From: Lachnospiraceae bacterium UBA7589
GTDB taxonomy: Bacteria > Bacillota > Clostridia > Lachnospirales > Lachnospiraceae
Assembly: GCA_002476495.1 (NCBI GenBank)
Contig: DLKL01000014.1
Coordinates: 4,007-68,006, forward strand
DNA: 64,000 bases
Direction of reading: 5' to 3'
Positions 53,942 through 63,557 of the stretch are shown here, in pieces; within the stretch, counting starts at the first letter, position 1; the number at the start of each line of letters is the position of its first letter. The position numbers were made by a program, and so were the translations under genes. The notes beneath the pieces were generated by a model. It ran no database searches. It saw nothing but the letters and a program-made list of their open reading frames with translations, and was not told where the DNA came from.

Positions 53942-56344
53942 ATGAGACACGATTTTAAAAAAATTGAGCCAAAGTGGCAGGCAAAATGGGAAGAATCAAA
54001 GATATTTAATGCCGAGGACAAGTCAGACAAGCCTAAATTTTACGGGCTGGTTGAATTTCCATATCCAAGTGGAGCAGGTATGCACGTTGGTCATATTAAG
54101 GCATATTCCAGTATAGAGGTTGTTTCAAGAAAACGTCGTATGCAGGGATACAACGTACTTTTCCCTATTGGATTTGATGCATATGGTCTTCCTACAGAGA
54201 ATTATGCCATAAAGACAAATACACATCCAAGAATTATTACCGACAGAAATATAGAAAAATTTTCCACACAGCTTAAAAAGGTGGGATTTTCCTTTGACTG
54301 GGACAGAGTTATAGATACGACAGATGAGGGATTCTATAAGTGGACCCAGTGGATATTTCTTAAAATGTTTGAAAACGGTCTTGTATACAGAGACAGGGCA
54401 TTTGTAAACTATTGTCCAAGCTGTAAGGTTGTTCTTTCAAACGAGGACAGTCAGGGGGGAAAATGTGATATATGTCACAGTGATGTAGTTCAGAAATCAA
54501 AGGATGTATGGTATCTCAGGATAACAAAGTATGCAGACAGATTATTGAAGGGACTTGATACAGTCGATTATCCTGAAAATATTAAACAACAGCAGGTAAA
54601 CTGGATAGGAAAGTCCCAGGGAGCTTTTGTCGATTTTGAGATAGACGGTGTGGACGAAAAGCTTAAAATATATACAACAAGACCTGATACCCTGTTTGGC
54701 GTAACCTTTATGGTTATTGCACCTGAGCATCCCCTTATAGACAAATATGCCGACAAAATTTCTAATATGGATGCGATAAAAGCATACAGGGAAGAATGTA
54801 ATAAGAAAACAGAATTTGAGCGTACCCAGCTTGTAAAGGACAAGACAGGTGTCAGGCTTGAGGGAATTTCGGCAGTCAATCCTCTTAATGGTAAGAAAAT
54901 ACCTGTGTTTATCGCAGATTATGTAATGATGGGCTATGGTACGGGTGCCATAATGGCTGTTCCTGCCCATGACCAGAGAGATTATGATTTTGCCAAAGCT
55001 TTTGGAGTAGATATAATAGAGGTAATTAAGGGAGGAGATATAAGCAAGGAGGCCTACACCGGAGACGGTGAGATGGTTAATTCCGGTTTCCTTGACGGAT
55101 ATAATAATAAAAAAGATTCTATTAAACGGACCATAGAAGAACTGGAAAAGCTGGGTATCGGTAAAGGTGGCGTCCAGTTCAAGATGAAGGACTGGGCATT
55201 TAACAGACAGAGATATTGGGGTGAGCCTATACCTGTTGTTCATTGTGAATATTGTGGTGATGTGGCTGTTCCATATGAGGAATTGCCTCTTAAATTGCCT
55301 GATATTGAAAACTTTGAACCGGGTACAGAAGGAGAATCACCTCTGGCAAAGATTGATTCCTTTGTAAATTGCAAGTGCCCTAAGTGTGGCAGGGATGCGA
55401 AGAGAGAAACTGACACCATGCCTCAGTGGGCAGGCTCATCCTGGTACTATCTGAGATATATAGATCCTCATAATGACAAATGTCTGGCCGATATGGACAA
55501 GCTTAATTACTGGATGCCGGTTGACTGGTACAATGGTGGTATGGAGCATGTTACAAGACATATGATTTACTCTCGTTTCTGGCATCAGTTCCTGTATGAT
55601 ATAGGGGCTGTAAATACACCTGAACCATATGCAAAGCGTTCTGCCCAGGGGCTTATACTCGGACCGGATGGGGATAAGATGAGTAAATCCAAGGGTAATG
55701 TTATCGATCCTCTTGATATTGTTCAGGAATACGGTGCTGATACACTTAGGACCTACGTACTTTTCATGGGTGATTACGGAGTTGCCACACCATGGAATGA
55801 CAGCTCCATGAAGGGCTGTAAGAGGTTTTTGGAAAGGGTGGCTGCCCTTACGGATATGGTTTCGGATGAAAAGCCGGACAGTACCTTTGAAACCAGACTG
55901 CACAAAACTATTAAAAAGGTTTCGACTGATATTGAGGATATGAAATTCAATACAGCAATAGCAAGTCTTATGGCTCTTTTGAATGATATATATAGCATAG
56001 GACATATATCAAGGGAGAATCTTATGATTTATATCAGACTTTTGTGTCCGTTTGCACCTCATATTTGTGAGGAAATGTGGGAACTTTTAGGAGGAGAAGG
56101 CTTTGCTTCCCTGGCACAGTGGCCTGAATATGATGATGCAAAAACAGTTGATGCCAACGTCGAGATTGGTATTCAGATTAACGGAAAGGTTAAGGGAACA
56201 ATAGTAATTCCTAATAATGCAGATAAGGACTTTGCCCTTGAGCTTGCCAAAAAGGATGAAAAGGTTGCATCAATAATTGCTGATAAGACAATTGTAAAAG
56301 AAATATATGTACCTAACAAGATAGTTAATATTGTTGTAAAATAA
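53942..56344 (+). CDS. leuS: Leucyl-tRNA synthetase
   Basis: The 800-residue class I synthetase has the HIGH-type motif MHVGHIKAYS, a zinc-binding module (CPSCKVVLSNEDSQGGKCDIC), the CP1 editing domain with its YGTGAIMAVPAHDQRDYDFA signature, KMSKSKG, and a C-terminal anticodon-binding region. GGAGG precedes the ATG at 53942. It has no T-box leader; it is read from the upstream small genes or a promoter not found here. It ends in a large hairpin. Confidence 0.98.
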   Translation: MRHDFKKIEPKWQAKWEESKIFNAEDKSDKPKFYGLVEFPYPSGAGMHVGHIKAYSSIEVVSRKRRMQGYNVLFPIGFDAYGLPTENYAIKTNTHPRIITDRNIEKFSTQLKKVGFSFDWDRVIDTTDEGFYKWTQWIFLKMFENGLVYRDRAFVNYCPSCKVVLSNEDSQGGKCDICHSDVVQKSKDVWYLRITKYADRLLKGLDTVDYPENIKQQQVNWIGKSQGAFVDFEIDGVDEKLKIYTTRPDTLFGVTFMVIAPEHPLIDKYADKISNMDAIKAYREECNKKTEFERTQLVKDKTGVRLEGISAVNPLNGKKIPVFIADYVMMGYGTGAIMAVPAHDQRDYDFAKAFGVDIIEVIKGGDISKEAYTGDGEMVNSGFLDGYNNKKDSIKRTIEELEKLGIGKGGVQFKMKDWAFNRQRYWGEPIPVVHCEYCGDVAVPYEELPLKLPDIENFEPGTEGESPLAKIDSFVNCKCPKCGRDAKRETDTMPQWAGSSWYYLRYIDPHNDKCLADMDKLNYWMPVDWYNGGMEHVTRHMIYSRFWHQFLYDIGAVNTPEPYAKRSAQGLILGPDGDKMSKSKGNVIDPLDIVQEYGADTLRTYVLFMGDYGVATPWNDSSMKGCKRFLERVAALTDMVSDEKPDSTFETRLHKTIKKVSTDIEDMKFNTAIASLMALLNDIYSIGHISRENLMIYIRLLCPFAPHICEEMWELLGGEGFASLAQWPEYDDAKTVDANVEIGIQINGKVKGTIVIPNNADKDFALELAKKDEKVASIIADKTIVKEIYVPNKIVNIVVK

Positions 56345-56354
56345 TATTATTTCG

Positions 56355-56395
56355 GGGCTGCTGCCTTAGGACAAATAATCCTAAGGCAGCAGCCC
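56355..56395. terminator. 17-bp perfect hairpin after leuS
   Basis: GGGCTGCTGCCTTAGGA (56355-56371) and its exact complement (56379-56395) enclose 7 bases. The tail TTGGTTAATT is a poor T run. It lies between convergent genes and probably serves as a terminator. Confidence 0.75.
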
Positions 56396-56399
56396 TTGG

Positions 56400-56780
56400 T
56401 TAATTAATGAAGCCCTTTATCATATTGAATTTCTTTTTTTCATCAGGAGAAAGTCCATCCTCTATGACTTCAAGGAGGATTCCGATTTCAGCAGTAGTAA
56501 AAGACATATTTCTTCTTTTCAATTCCTGATTAATCTGCATAATTTCAGGGAGCAATTCTTCTATGGATCTGCCCTTGCTTTTCTTTTGAATTTCATTGAT
56601 TATTTTTAGCTTAAGAGGATCTACATCTGCGAGTCGGGGATCCTTTGTAAAATCCTTTTCGGAAGCTCCTGTATCAGGCCGGACAGAGGACATATTGTTC
56701 CCTTGATTGTTGGACTGTGTTCCCATTGCCGCTCTCGGATTATTCTGTCGGAATCCCATATTATTTCTGTTATATATCAT
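56400..56780 (-). CDS. Hypothetical protein (126 aa)
   Basis: I do not recognise this soluble 126-residue protein. The N-terminal ~40 residues are Asn/Gln/Met-rich and look disordered; the rest is charged and helical (DPLKLKIINEIQKKSKGR, then SIEELLPEIMQINQELKRR). The ATG begins 5 bases after the stop of the gene upstream, so the two are translated together. No signal peptide or membrane segment. Confidence 0.72.
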   Translation of the reverse strand: MIYNRNNMGFRQNNPRAAMGTQSNNQGNNMSSVRPDTGASEKDFTKDPRLADVDPLKLKIINEIQKKSKGRSIEELLPEIMQINQELKRRNMSFTTAEIGILLEVIEDGLSPDEKKKFNMIKGFIN

Positions 56781-56785
56781 GACTT

Positions 56786-57190
56786 TTACTCCATATTCTC
56801 ATTATTTAATATTGACATTACGCTATCATAAATACTGTCATCGTTTGTATTGCTGCTTTGATGTGTATTATTCATGACATTCATCATATCCATCATCCCC
56901 ATCATTTGTTTCATCTGCTTTATTGAGGAGGAAAGGTTCCTGGGGAGAAAATCACACATTCCTGCCAGCATTTCTTCTGTTGATTTGGGATGACAGTCAA
57001 AACCACATGATGAAATATATTCCCTATTATCCAGATTGGACATTATTGATATCAGCTCCCGGTATTTTATAAACAGGACAAGCATTTTTTTATAAGGGTA
57101 ATCAATAAAAGGAACAATAGTCTCTAAAAGAAAAAGAGAATCGTCGGATATTAACTTGTCTAAAGGATGATTTTTAGGAATTTGTCCCAT
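56786..57190 (-). CDS. Hypothetical protein (134 aa)
   Basis: This unrecognised 134-residue protein has a helical N-terminal ~80 residues, a short CGFDCHP segment near residue 63, then a Met-rich stretch (QMKQMMGMMDMMNVMNN) and a Ser/Asn/Asp tail. GAGG precedes the ATG. It forms a two-gene unit with the 126-residue protein, and its low-complexity Met/Asn composition resembles that partner. Confidence 0.72.
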   Translation of the reverse strand: MGQIPKNHPLDKLISDDSLFLLETIVPFIDYPYKKMLVLFIKYRELISIMSNLDNREYISSCGFDCHPKSTEEMLAGMCDFLPRNLSSSIKQMKQMMGMMDMMNVMNNTHQSSNTNDDSIYDSVMSILNNENME

Positions 57191-57280
57191 TGGCTTACCT
57201 CTGATTCTCAGTTATATAATTTATATGAAAAGAAGGAATTAAATATACGGGAAATCAGGTATATTATAGCTATGTATGTT

Positions 57281-57303
57281 GTGGGGCAGGATTACTGCCC
57301 CAC
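57281..57303. terminator. GC-rich hairpin downstream of the Cys-rich gene
   Basis: GTGGGGCAG and CTGCCCCAC form a perfect 9-bp stem around GATTA. No T run follows on the - strand, so it may be a weak terminator of the Cys-rich gene, or a processing site. Confidence 0.6.
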
Positions 57304-57312
57304 CTGAAATTT

Positions 57313-57552
57313 TTAGCAGCCGCAGCCACATCCGCCGCCGTTGTTGCCATTGCAGCAGAAAAGAAGGATAAGAATAATCCAGATAAAATCACATCCTGAA
57401 CCACATCCGTCATTAGCCCATGAGGTACCGTTTCCGCCACAAAGAAGTAAGAGAATAATAATCCAGATGCAGGAACAGCCACTGCCGTTACCTCCTAAGC
57501 CGAAAGTAGAACCACAGCCACAGCCACATGAAGTTGCTGATAAATCACTCAT
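57313..57552 (-). CDS. Cys/Gly-rich small hydrophobic protein
   Basis: The 79-residue product has about 14 Cys and over 20 Gly. Two similar units (GSGCSCIWIIILLLLCGG and GSGCDFIWIILILLFCC) combine a Cys/Gly stretch with a hydrophobic Trp-Ile-Leu run, and CGCGC motifs cap both ends. It resembles small clostridial proteins named after high-cysteine chorion proteins, whose role is unknown. GGAGG precedes the ATG and a good promoter lies upstream, so it is a real gene. Membrane association or metal binding is inference. Confidence 0.8.
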   Translation of the reverse strand: MSDLSATSCGCGCGSTFGLGGNGSGCSCIWIIILLLLCGGNGTSWANDGCGSGCDFIWIILILLFCCNGNNGGGCGCGC

Positions 57553-57585
57553 TTTAAGTGCCTCCGATAATTTTTCTTATGGTTT

Positions 57586-57614
57586 ATACTATTCACTTAC
57601 ATGGGATGTGTTAA
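57586..57614 (-). promoter_or_regulatory. Promoter of the Cys/Gly-rich gene
   Basis: On the - strand TTAACA and TAGTAT are separated by 17 bases, about 34 bases before the ATG. Confidence 0.6.
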
Positions 57615-57694
57615 AATTATTTTATCAGATATGATTCGGGGGGTTTACTCATCTGATTTTAAGTGATAATATGTAGAAAAAATGAGAGGGAATT

Positions 57695-58639
57695 ATGAAT
57701 AATAGAAATTTTGAAAGATTGCTATTAAAAAATACAATGTCTATTGCTGTACCGGCAATGGCTGTTCTTTTTGTACTCTCTTTTTTTCTTACAAGATTTT
57801 CTGTATTCGCCCAGATGAAAAATGTTAATTTAGACCAATGTGAAAAATCAGCTCACACACTGGAGGATTTGTATAGGAATAATACAACAAACGTAATTGT
57901 AACTCTTAGAGATATTTATTATACCGGCTTTGATTACCATGTAAATAATAAAATTCAGGGTGCATATTATTACAGTATGGACAAGGATAGCATGAATATA
58001 TACCTTATCAATACAGACAACCCTGCAAAAACTATATCCGATATTGAGATAAAAGGCAAAATAGTAAGGGATGATATTACCCTGGAGCATATTATACAAA
58101 GGCTGGCAGAGCAAAGCAATACGAATCCGGAATTTATCAAGGAATATGTGTCCTTATATATTATCAGTGAACCGGATTATCCAAATTCTTATGTAATGAT
58201 GATGAATGTTTTTTTTCTTGTCCCTATAATTCTTGGTGTTCTTGTATTACTGTACACAATAATTATCTGGTTTATACCAAGACTCCATCCCCAGTGCAGA
58301 CAGCTTTTACAATATGGTGATGTGGATGCGATAATAGAGGAGCTTAACGGTCAGCTTAGATCCCAGTTGATTTTCAGAAAGAATGGAGTATATATAACCA
58401 GGGATTATATGGTTGTCAATTATTTTAACAGGACAGATGTTATTAAACTGGATTGTATTAAATATTTGTCGAAAAATCTTATACCAAAAAGGGAAATATT
58501 AAGCAGGACGGATGAGGTATTCAGACTCACAATGTCTGATCCGGATAAGAATATTTTTTATGAAGTGGATTTTATCAATGAAGAATTAATTGATGATGTT
58601 GTAAACTATATCAGAGGAGTCAATAAAGGCAAAAAGTGA
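57695..58639 (+). CDS. Hypothetical membrane protein (314 aa)
   Basis: I cannot name this family. The protein has an N-terminal helix (about residues 15-37), an extracellular domain of about 130 residues, a second helix near 168-192 (VFFLVPIILGVLVLLYTIIIWF) and a cytoplasmic domain of about 120 residues that ends in a basic tail. Such a layout suggests sensing or scaffolding. GAGAGGG precedes the ATG. It stands alone just before the pheS T-box. Confidence 0.72.
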   Translation: MNNRNFERLLLKNTMSIAVPAMAVLFVLSFFLTRFSVFAQMKNVNLDQCEKSAHTLEDLYRNNTTNVIVTLRDIYYTGFDYHVNNKIQGAYYYSMDKDSMNIYLINTDNPAKTISDIEIKGKIVRDDITLEHIIQRLAEQSNTNPEFIKEYVSLYIISEPDYPNSYVMMMNVFFLVPIILGVLVLLYTIIIWFIPRLHPQCRQLLQYGDVDAIIEELNGQLRSQLIFRKNGVYITRDYMVVNYFNRTDVIKLDCIKYLSKNLIPKREILSRTDEVFRLTMSDPDKNIFYEVDFINEELIDDVVNYIRGVNKGKK

Positions 58640-58656
58640 ATTTACATAAAAAATGC

Positions 58657-58684
58657 TTGACACCTGTTATCATTGTGATAGAAT
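58657..58684 (+). promoter_or_regulatory. pheST promoter
   Basis: A consensus TTGACA, a 16-base spacer and TAGAAT place the transcript start near 58691, at the beginning of the T-box leader. Confidence 0.75.
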
Positions 58685-58690
58685 GAGAAC

Positions 58691-58965
58691 GAAATATTGA
58701 ATAGAAAAGGCAGTGATGGTGCAACAAGGGTTGGTTTCTGTCGCCAGAGAAGGAAGGTCTTAGGCTGTGAGCCTTCCCCGAAATGAATTAATCTCATTTT
58801 CACACCGGAGTCATATGCTTGAAGAGATGTTTTGTGATGGCTTAACATAAGTAGGGCATATCGTTTTATGTACGTTACACATATTGAGTGCGATTTTATT
58901 TTTATCGAATTTGGGTGGTACCGCGGATTTATGCTTCGTCCCTTTTTAGGGACGGAGCTTTTTTA
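58691..58965 (+). ncRNA. T-box leader (Phe) of pheST
   Basis: The leader has the distal stem I module (AGAGAAGG ... GGCTGTGAG near 58755-58772), a likely UUC specifier at 58799-58801 just before ACACCGGAGT, the T-box core GGGTGGTACCGCGG (58913-58926) and an intrinsic terminator (58933-58964: GCTTCGTCCC / GGGACGGAGC and six Ts). Uncharged tRNA-Phe would favour the antiterminator and switch on pheST. Confidence 0.93.
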
Positions 58966-59001
58966 GTATAATAACAAAAAGACATATATGGAGGAATTGA
59001 G

Positions 59002-60021
59002 ATGAAAGACAAGTTGAAACAAATCAAAGAGGCAACTCTTGCCCGCATAGAAGGGGCGGATGCAATATCGGCGCTTAATGACATTAAGGTGGCGGTTCTC
59101 GGCAAAAAGGGAGAGCTGACTCAGGTGTTAAAAAGCATGAAGGATGTTGCACCGGAGGAAAGACCTAAGGTTGGACAGATGGTAAATGATACCCGCCAGG
59201 CCATTGAAGAGGTTCTTGATGCCAAGATAAAGTCCATTAACAGTGCATTACGGGCTGAAAAAATGAAGAGAGAAGCGATTGATGTTACCCTTCCGGGTAT
59301 AAAGAAAATTGACGGACACAGACATCCTAACCAGATTGCCCTTGAGGATCTGGAGAGAGTATTTATTGGTATGGGATATGAGGTCGTGTCAGGACCTGAG
59401 ATAGAGTATGACAAATATAACTTTGAGCTTTTGAATATACCTGCCAATCACCCTGCAAAGGATGAGCAGGATACATTCTATATTAACAAGGATATTTTGC
59501 TTAGAACCCAGACTTCCCCGGTTCAGGCAAGAATCATGGAGCAGGGGAAACTACCAATCAGAATTTTGTCACCGGGACGAGTATTCCGTTCGGACGAGGT
59601 AGATGCAACACACTCGCCATCCTTTCATCAGGTAGAGGGTCTTGTAATAGATAAAAATATTACAATGGCTGATCTTAAAGGAACCCTGAATCAGTTTGCC
59701 AGGGAGTTTTTCGGCGAGAATACCAGAACAAAATTCAGACCTCATCATTTCCCTTTCACAGAGCCGTCTGCTGAGGTTGATATCACCTGCTTTAAGTGCG
59801 GTGGAAAAGGCTGTCGTGTATGCAAGGGAAGTGGCTGGATAGAAATTCTCGGCTGCGGAATGGTTCATCCTCATGTACTTGAAATGTGTGGTATTGACCC
59901 TGATGAATATTCAGGCTTTGCCTTTGGAATCGGTCTTGAAAGAATTACACTTTTAAAGTATGAGATAGATGATATGAGACTTCTATATGAGAACGACGTA
60001 AGATTCCTTAATCAGTTCTAG
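59002..60021 (+). CDS. pheS: Phenylalanyl-tRNA synthetase alpha subunit
   Basis: The 339-residue class II synthetase subunit charges tRNA-Phe with PheT. It has an N-terminal coiled coil (about 1-90), motif 1 (GHRHPNQI... and FIGMGYEVVSGPEIE), motif 2 (RVFRSDEVDATHSPSFHQVEG) and motif 3 (GFAFGIGLERITLLKY). GGAGG precedes the ATG, 37 bases after the T-box terminator. pheT follows 46 bases later. Confidence 0.98.
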   Translation: MKDKLKQIKEATLARIEGADAISALNDIKVAVLGKKGELTQVLKSMKDVAPEERPKVGQMVNDTRQAIEEVLDAKIKSINSALRAEKMKREAIDVTLPGIKKIDGHRHPNQIALEDLERVFIGMGYEVVSGPEIEYDKYNFELLNIPANHPAKDEQDTFYINKDILLRTQTSPVQARIMEQGKLPIRILSPGRVFRSDEVDATHSPSFHQVEGLVIDKNITMADLKGTLNQFAREFFGENTRTKFRPHHFPFTEPSAEVDITCFKCGGKGCRVCKGSGWIEILGCGMVHPHVLEMCGIDPDEYSGFAFGIGLERITLLKYEIDDMRLLYENDVRFLNQF

Positions 60022-60067
60022 GATTACAGAAAACATAATAAATTATATTTGAAAGGACTATGAAAAT

Positions 60068-62494
60068 ATGAATACACCAATATCATGGATTAAAGCATAC
60101 GTTCCTGAATTGGACGTAGATATAAATGAATTTGTAGACAGAATGACCTTATCCGGCTCACATGTTGAATGTTTTGAAAAAAAAGACAAAAATCTTGAAA
60201 AAATCGTGGTTGGAAAAATTGAGTCAATGGAGAAACACCCGGATGCAGATAAACTGGTTGTGTGCCAGGTGAATATAGGTGGGGAAGTAACCCAGATAGT
60301 TACAGGTGCAAAGAATGTAAAAACAGGTGACCTTATCCCGGTTGTACTTGATGGTGGAAAGGTTGCGGCAGCCCACGGAGATAACAATGAATATCCTGAG
60401 GGTATAAAAATAAAGAAGGGTAAGCTGCGTGGAGTTGAGTCCAATGGAATGATGTGTGGAATTGAAGAACTCGGCTCATCAAGGGATTTCTATCCGGAGG
60501 CTCCTGAGGATGGCGTGTATATATTTCCGGAGGAATCAGGTGTTAAGCCCGGCGATGATGCAGTATGTGCCCTTGGATTGAATGATGCTGTTGTGGAATA
60601 TGAGATTACATCAAACAGAGTTGACTGCTTCTCCATGCTTGGAATGGCAAGAGAGGTTGCAGCTACATTTGACAAAGAATTTGTCCCTCCTGTAGTTAAG
60701 GTAAAGGGAAATGGCGGAAATGTAAATGACTATGTTTCTGTTGATGTACAGGCAGCCGACTTATGTCCGAGATATGTTGCCAGAGTTGTAACAGACCTCA
60801 AAATCGGACCTTCACCAAAATGGATGAGGGAGAGACTGGCTTCCCAGGGTATAAGATCAATCAATAATTTGGTTGACATAACTAATTATGTCATGGAAGA
60901 GTACGGACAACCTATGCATGCTTATGATCTTGAGACAATAGCAGGGAAAAAAATAGTAGTAAGACGTGCCATGGATGGAGATAAATTTGTAACTCTTGAC
61001 GGACAGGAACGTACAATGGATAAGGATGTCCTCATGATTTGTGATGGAGACAAGGAAATAGGAATAGCAGGTATTATGGGTGGAGAAAATTCCATGGTAA
61101 CTGACAACATTAAAACGCTTATGTTTGAGGCAGCCTGCTTTGATGGGACCAATATAAGACTTTCAACCAAGAGAATCGGACTTTCAACAGATGCTTCATC
61201 AAAATTCGTTAAGGGTCTGGATCCAAATCTTGCCATGGAAGCAATAAACAGAGCCTGTCAGCTTATTGAGGAACTGGGCTGTGGAAAGGTTGTAGATGGG
61301 GCTATAGATATTTATCCTGAACCGGTCCATGAAAAACAGCTTCCGTTTGAGCCTGACAAAATGAATTCACTTCTTGGTACAGAGGTTTCGCCGGAGATAA
61401 TGCTTAAGTATTTCCATAAGCTTGAGCTTGCGTATAATCCGGAGACAAAAATGCTTACAATACCTACTTTCAGACAGGATCTCAACTGTATGGCCGACCT
61501 TGCCGAGGAGGTCGCCAGATTTTATGGGTACGATAATATTCCGGTTACATTGCCACACGGAGAAGCTACAGCGGGTAAAAAAAGCTATGCAGAGAGAATT
61601 AATGATGTGGTAAGAGATATATGCGAAGGAAATGGATTTTCGGGAGGAATGTGTTATTCCTTTGAGAGTCCTAAGGTGTTTGACAAGCTGTTAATTCCGG
61701 AAGATTCTCCATATCGCCGGGCTATTGAAATTATGAACCCGCTGGGAGAGGATTTCTCAATAATGAGAACCCTATCATTAAATGGAATTCTGACTTCGCT
61801 GGCTACGAACTATAATAGAAGAAATAAGACAGCCAGACTTTATGAACTGGCCAATGTTTATATACCAAAGTCACTTCCTCTTACAGAGCTGCCTGATGAA
61901 AAGATGAAGCTTACCATGGGAATGTATGGTCAGGGCGATTTCTTTAATCTCAAGGGTGTGATTGAGGAACTGTTTGATAAGCTTGGGTTTGGTAAGGAGG
62001 TTGTGTATGAGCCATCAAAGGAGCAGCCATTCCTTCATCCGGGAAGACAGGCTGTTATCAAAAAGGGTAATATGGAAATTGGATATCTTGGACAGATGCA
62101 TCCGGAGGCCTGTGACAACTATGATATTAAGACAGAGGTATATGTTGCAGTAATAGATATGGATATGGTTACTATGTTGTCAACCTTCGACAGAAAATAT
62201 GAGGGTATAGCAAAATTTCCGGGAATGACAAGAGATTTAAGTCTTGTTGTGGACAAGAATATATTTGTCGGTCAGATCGAAAAAATAATAAAGAAGTGTG
62301 GCGGAAAGCTTCTTGAAAGCTATAGACTTTTCGATGTTTATGAGGGAGAACAGGTAGCTTCGGGAAAGAAATCCGTAGCATACACAATGACCTTCCGGGC
62401 AAAGGACAGAACTCTCGAGGATGCGGAGGTAAGTCAGATTATTGACAAAATCCTTAAGGAGCTGGCAAAGCTTGGCATTGAGATAAGAGCATAA
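60068..62494 (+). CDS. pheT: Phenylalanyl-tRNA synthetase beta subunit
   Basis: The 808-residue subunit shows, in order, a tRNA-binding OB fold (HPDADKLVVCQVNIG), the B3/B4 editing region (DLCPRYVARVV, INNLVDITNYVM), B5 (LTIPTFRQDLNCMADLAEEVARFYGYDNIP), the synthetase-like core and a C-terminal anticodon-binding domain (FPGMTRDLSLVV). It completes the alpha2-beta2 enzyme, edits Tyr-tRNA-Phe, and is controlled by the same T-box. AAAGGAC lies upstream of the ATG. Length is normal. Confidence 0.98.
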   Translation: MNTPISWIKAYVPELDVDINEFVDRMTLSGSHVECFEKKDKNLEKIVVGKIESMEKHPDADKLVVCQVNIGGEVTQIVTGAKNVKTGDLIPVVLDGGKVAAAHGDNNEYPEGIKIKKGKLRGVESNGMMCGIEELGSSRDFYPEAPEDGVYIFPEESGVKPGDDAVCALGLNDAVVEYEITSNRVDCFSMLGMAREVAATFDKEFVPPVVKVKGNGGNVNDYVSVDVQAADLCPRYVARVVTDLKIGPSPKWMRERLASQGIRSINNLVDITNYVMEEYGQPMHAYDLETIAGKKIVVRRAMDGDKFVTLDGQERTMDKDVLMICDGDKEIGIAGIMGGENSMVTDNIKTLMFEAACFDGTNIRLSTKRIGLSTDASSKFVKGLDPNLAMEAINRACQLIEELGCGKVVDGAIDIYPEPVHEKQLPFEPDKMNSLLGTEVSPEIMLKYFHKLELAYNPETKMLTIPTFRQDLNCMADLAEEVARFYGYDNIPVTLPHGEATAGKKSYAERINDVVRDICEGNGFSGGMCYSFESPKVFDKLLIPEDSPYRRAIEIMNPLGEDFSIMRTLSLNGILTSLATNYNRRNKTARLYELANVYIPKSLPLTELPDEKMKLTMGMYGQGDFFNLKGVIEELFDKLGFGKEVVYEPSKEQPFLHPGRQAVIKKGNMEIGYLGQMHPEACDNYDIKTEVYVAVIDMDMVTMLSTFDRKYEGIAKFPGMTRDLSLVVDKNIFVGQIEKIIKKCGGKLLESYRLFDVYEGEQVASGKKSVAYTMTFRAKDRTLEDAEVSQIIDKILKELAKLGIEIRA

Positions 62495-62506
62495 GGGTGA
62501 TTTAGT

Positions 62507-63532
62507 ATGAAGCTTAGTGATTTTTATTATGAACTGCCTGAGGAGCTTATTGCCCAGGACCCGCTTCTTAAAAGAAGTGATTCAAGACTTATGGTGCTTA
62601 ACCGTGAGAAAGGGAGTATTGAACACAGACATTTCAGGGATATAACAGATTATATTAATCCCGGAGACTGTCTGGTTATTAATGAGACAAGGGTTATCCC
62701 TGCCAGACTTATGGGAGTTAAGGAGGAGACAGGAGCGGCCATAGAGGTTCTTCTTCTTAAAAGAATTGATGAATGTGTGTGGGAAACCCTGGTAAAGCCG
62801 GGTAAAAAGGCGAGAAAGGGTGCTGTGATTTCCTTTGGCAATGGTCTGTTAAAGGGTGAGGTAATAGATATAGTGGAGGAGGGAAACCGTCTTATAAGAT
62901 TTTCCTACGAAGGAATATTTGAGGAGATACTGGACCGGCTTGGGCAAATGCCGCTTCCTCCATATATAACCCATAAACTGGAGGATAAAAACAGATATCA
63001 GACTGTATATGCGAAAAACAATGGCTCTGCTGCCGCACCTACAGCAGGACTGCACTTTACCGGGGAATTGTTGAAGGAGCTTGAGGATAAGGGAGTAAAA
63101 ATTGCCAGAATTACTTTACATGTAGGACTTGGAACCTTCCGCCCTGTTAAGGTTGATAATATTCTTGAACATCATATGCATAGTGAGTATTATATGATTG
63201 ATGAGAATGCTGCGGATATTATTAACAGCGCAAAAAGAAGTGGAGGCAAAATTATTTCTGTAGGAACTACCAGCACCAGAACCCTTGAAACTGTAGCAGA
63301 TGAAAATGGGATTATCAAACCATCCAGTGGCTGGACTGATATATTTATATATCCGGGATACAAATTCAAAATAGTGGACAGACTTATAACAAACTTTCAT
63401 CTGCCTGAATCCACATTGCTTATGCTTGTGTCTGCTCTTTATGACAGGGAGAAAATTCTTGATGCATACAAGGTTGCAGTGAATGAAAAATATAGATTTT
63501 TTTCATTTGGGGATGCTATGTTTATTATTTAG
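62507..63532 (+). CDS. queA: S-adenosylmethionine:tRNA ribosyltransferase-isomerase
   Basis: The 341-residue enzyme moves the ribosyl part of SAM to preQ1 in tRNA to make epoxyqueuosine. It shows the family start [32 protein letters not shown], the [10 protein letters not shown] signature, [10 protein letters not shown], and [16 protein letters not shown]. It follows pheT by 12 bases and is probably in the same transcript. AAGGGTGAT precedes the ATG. Confidence 0.97.
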   Translation: MKLSDFYYELPEELIAQDPLLKRSDSRLMVLNREKGSIEHRHFRDITDYINPGDCLVINETRVIPARLMGVKEETGAAIEVLLLKRIDECVWETLVKPGKKARKGAVISFGNGLLKGEVIDIVEEGNRLIRFSYEGIFEEILDRLGQMPLPPYITHKLEDKNRYQTVYAKNNGSAAAPTAGLHFTGELLKELEDKGVKIARITLHVGLGTFRPVKVDNILEHHMHSEYYMIDENAADIINSAKRSGGKIISVGTTSTRTLETVADENGIIKPSSGWTDIFIYPGYKFKIVDRLITNFHLPESTLLMLVSALYDREKILDAYKVAVNEKYRFFSFGDAMFII

Positions 63533-63557
63533 TATATAATTATAGGAGGAAAATTAT

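Noticed and set aside
54542..55243. - strand reading frame (233 codons) opposite leuS
   Set aside because: It lies inside the conserved LeuS editing domain and has no support of its own.
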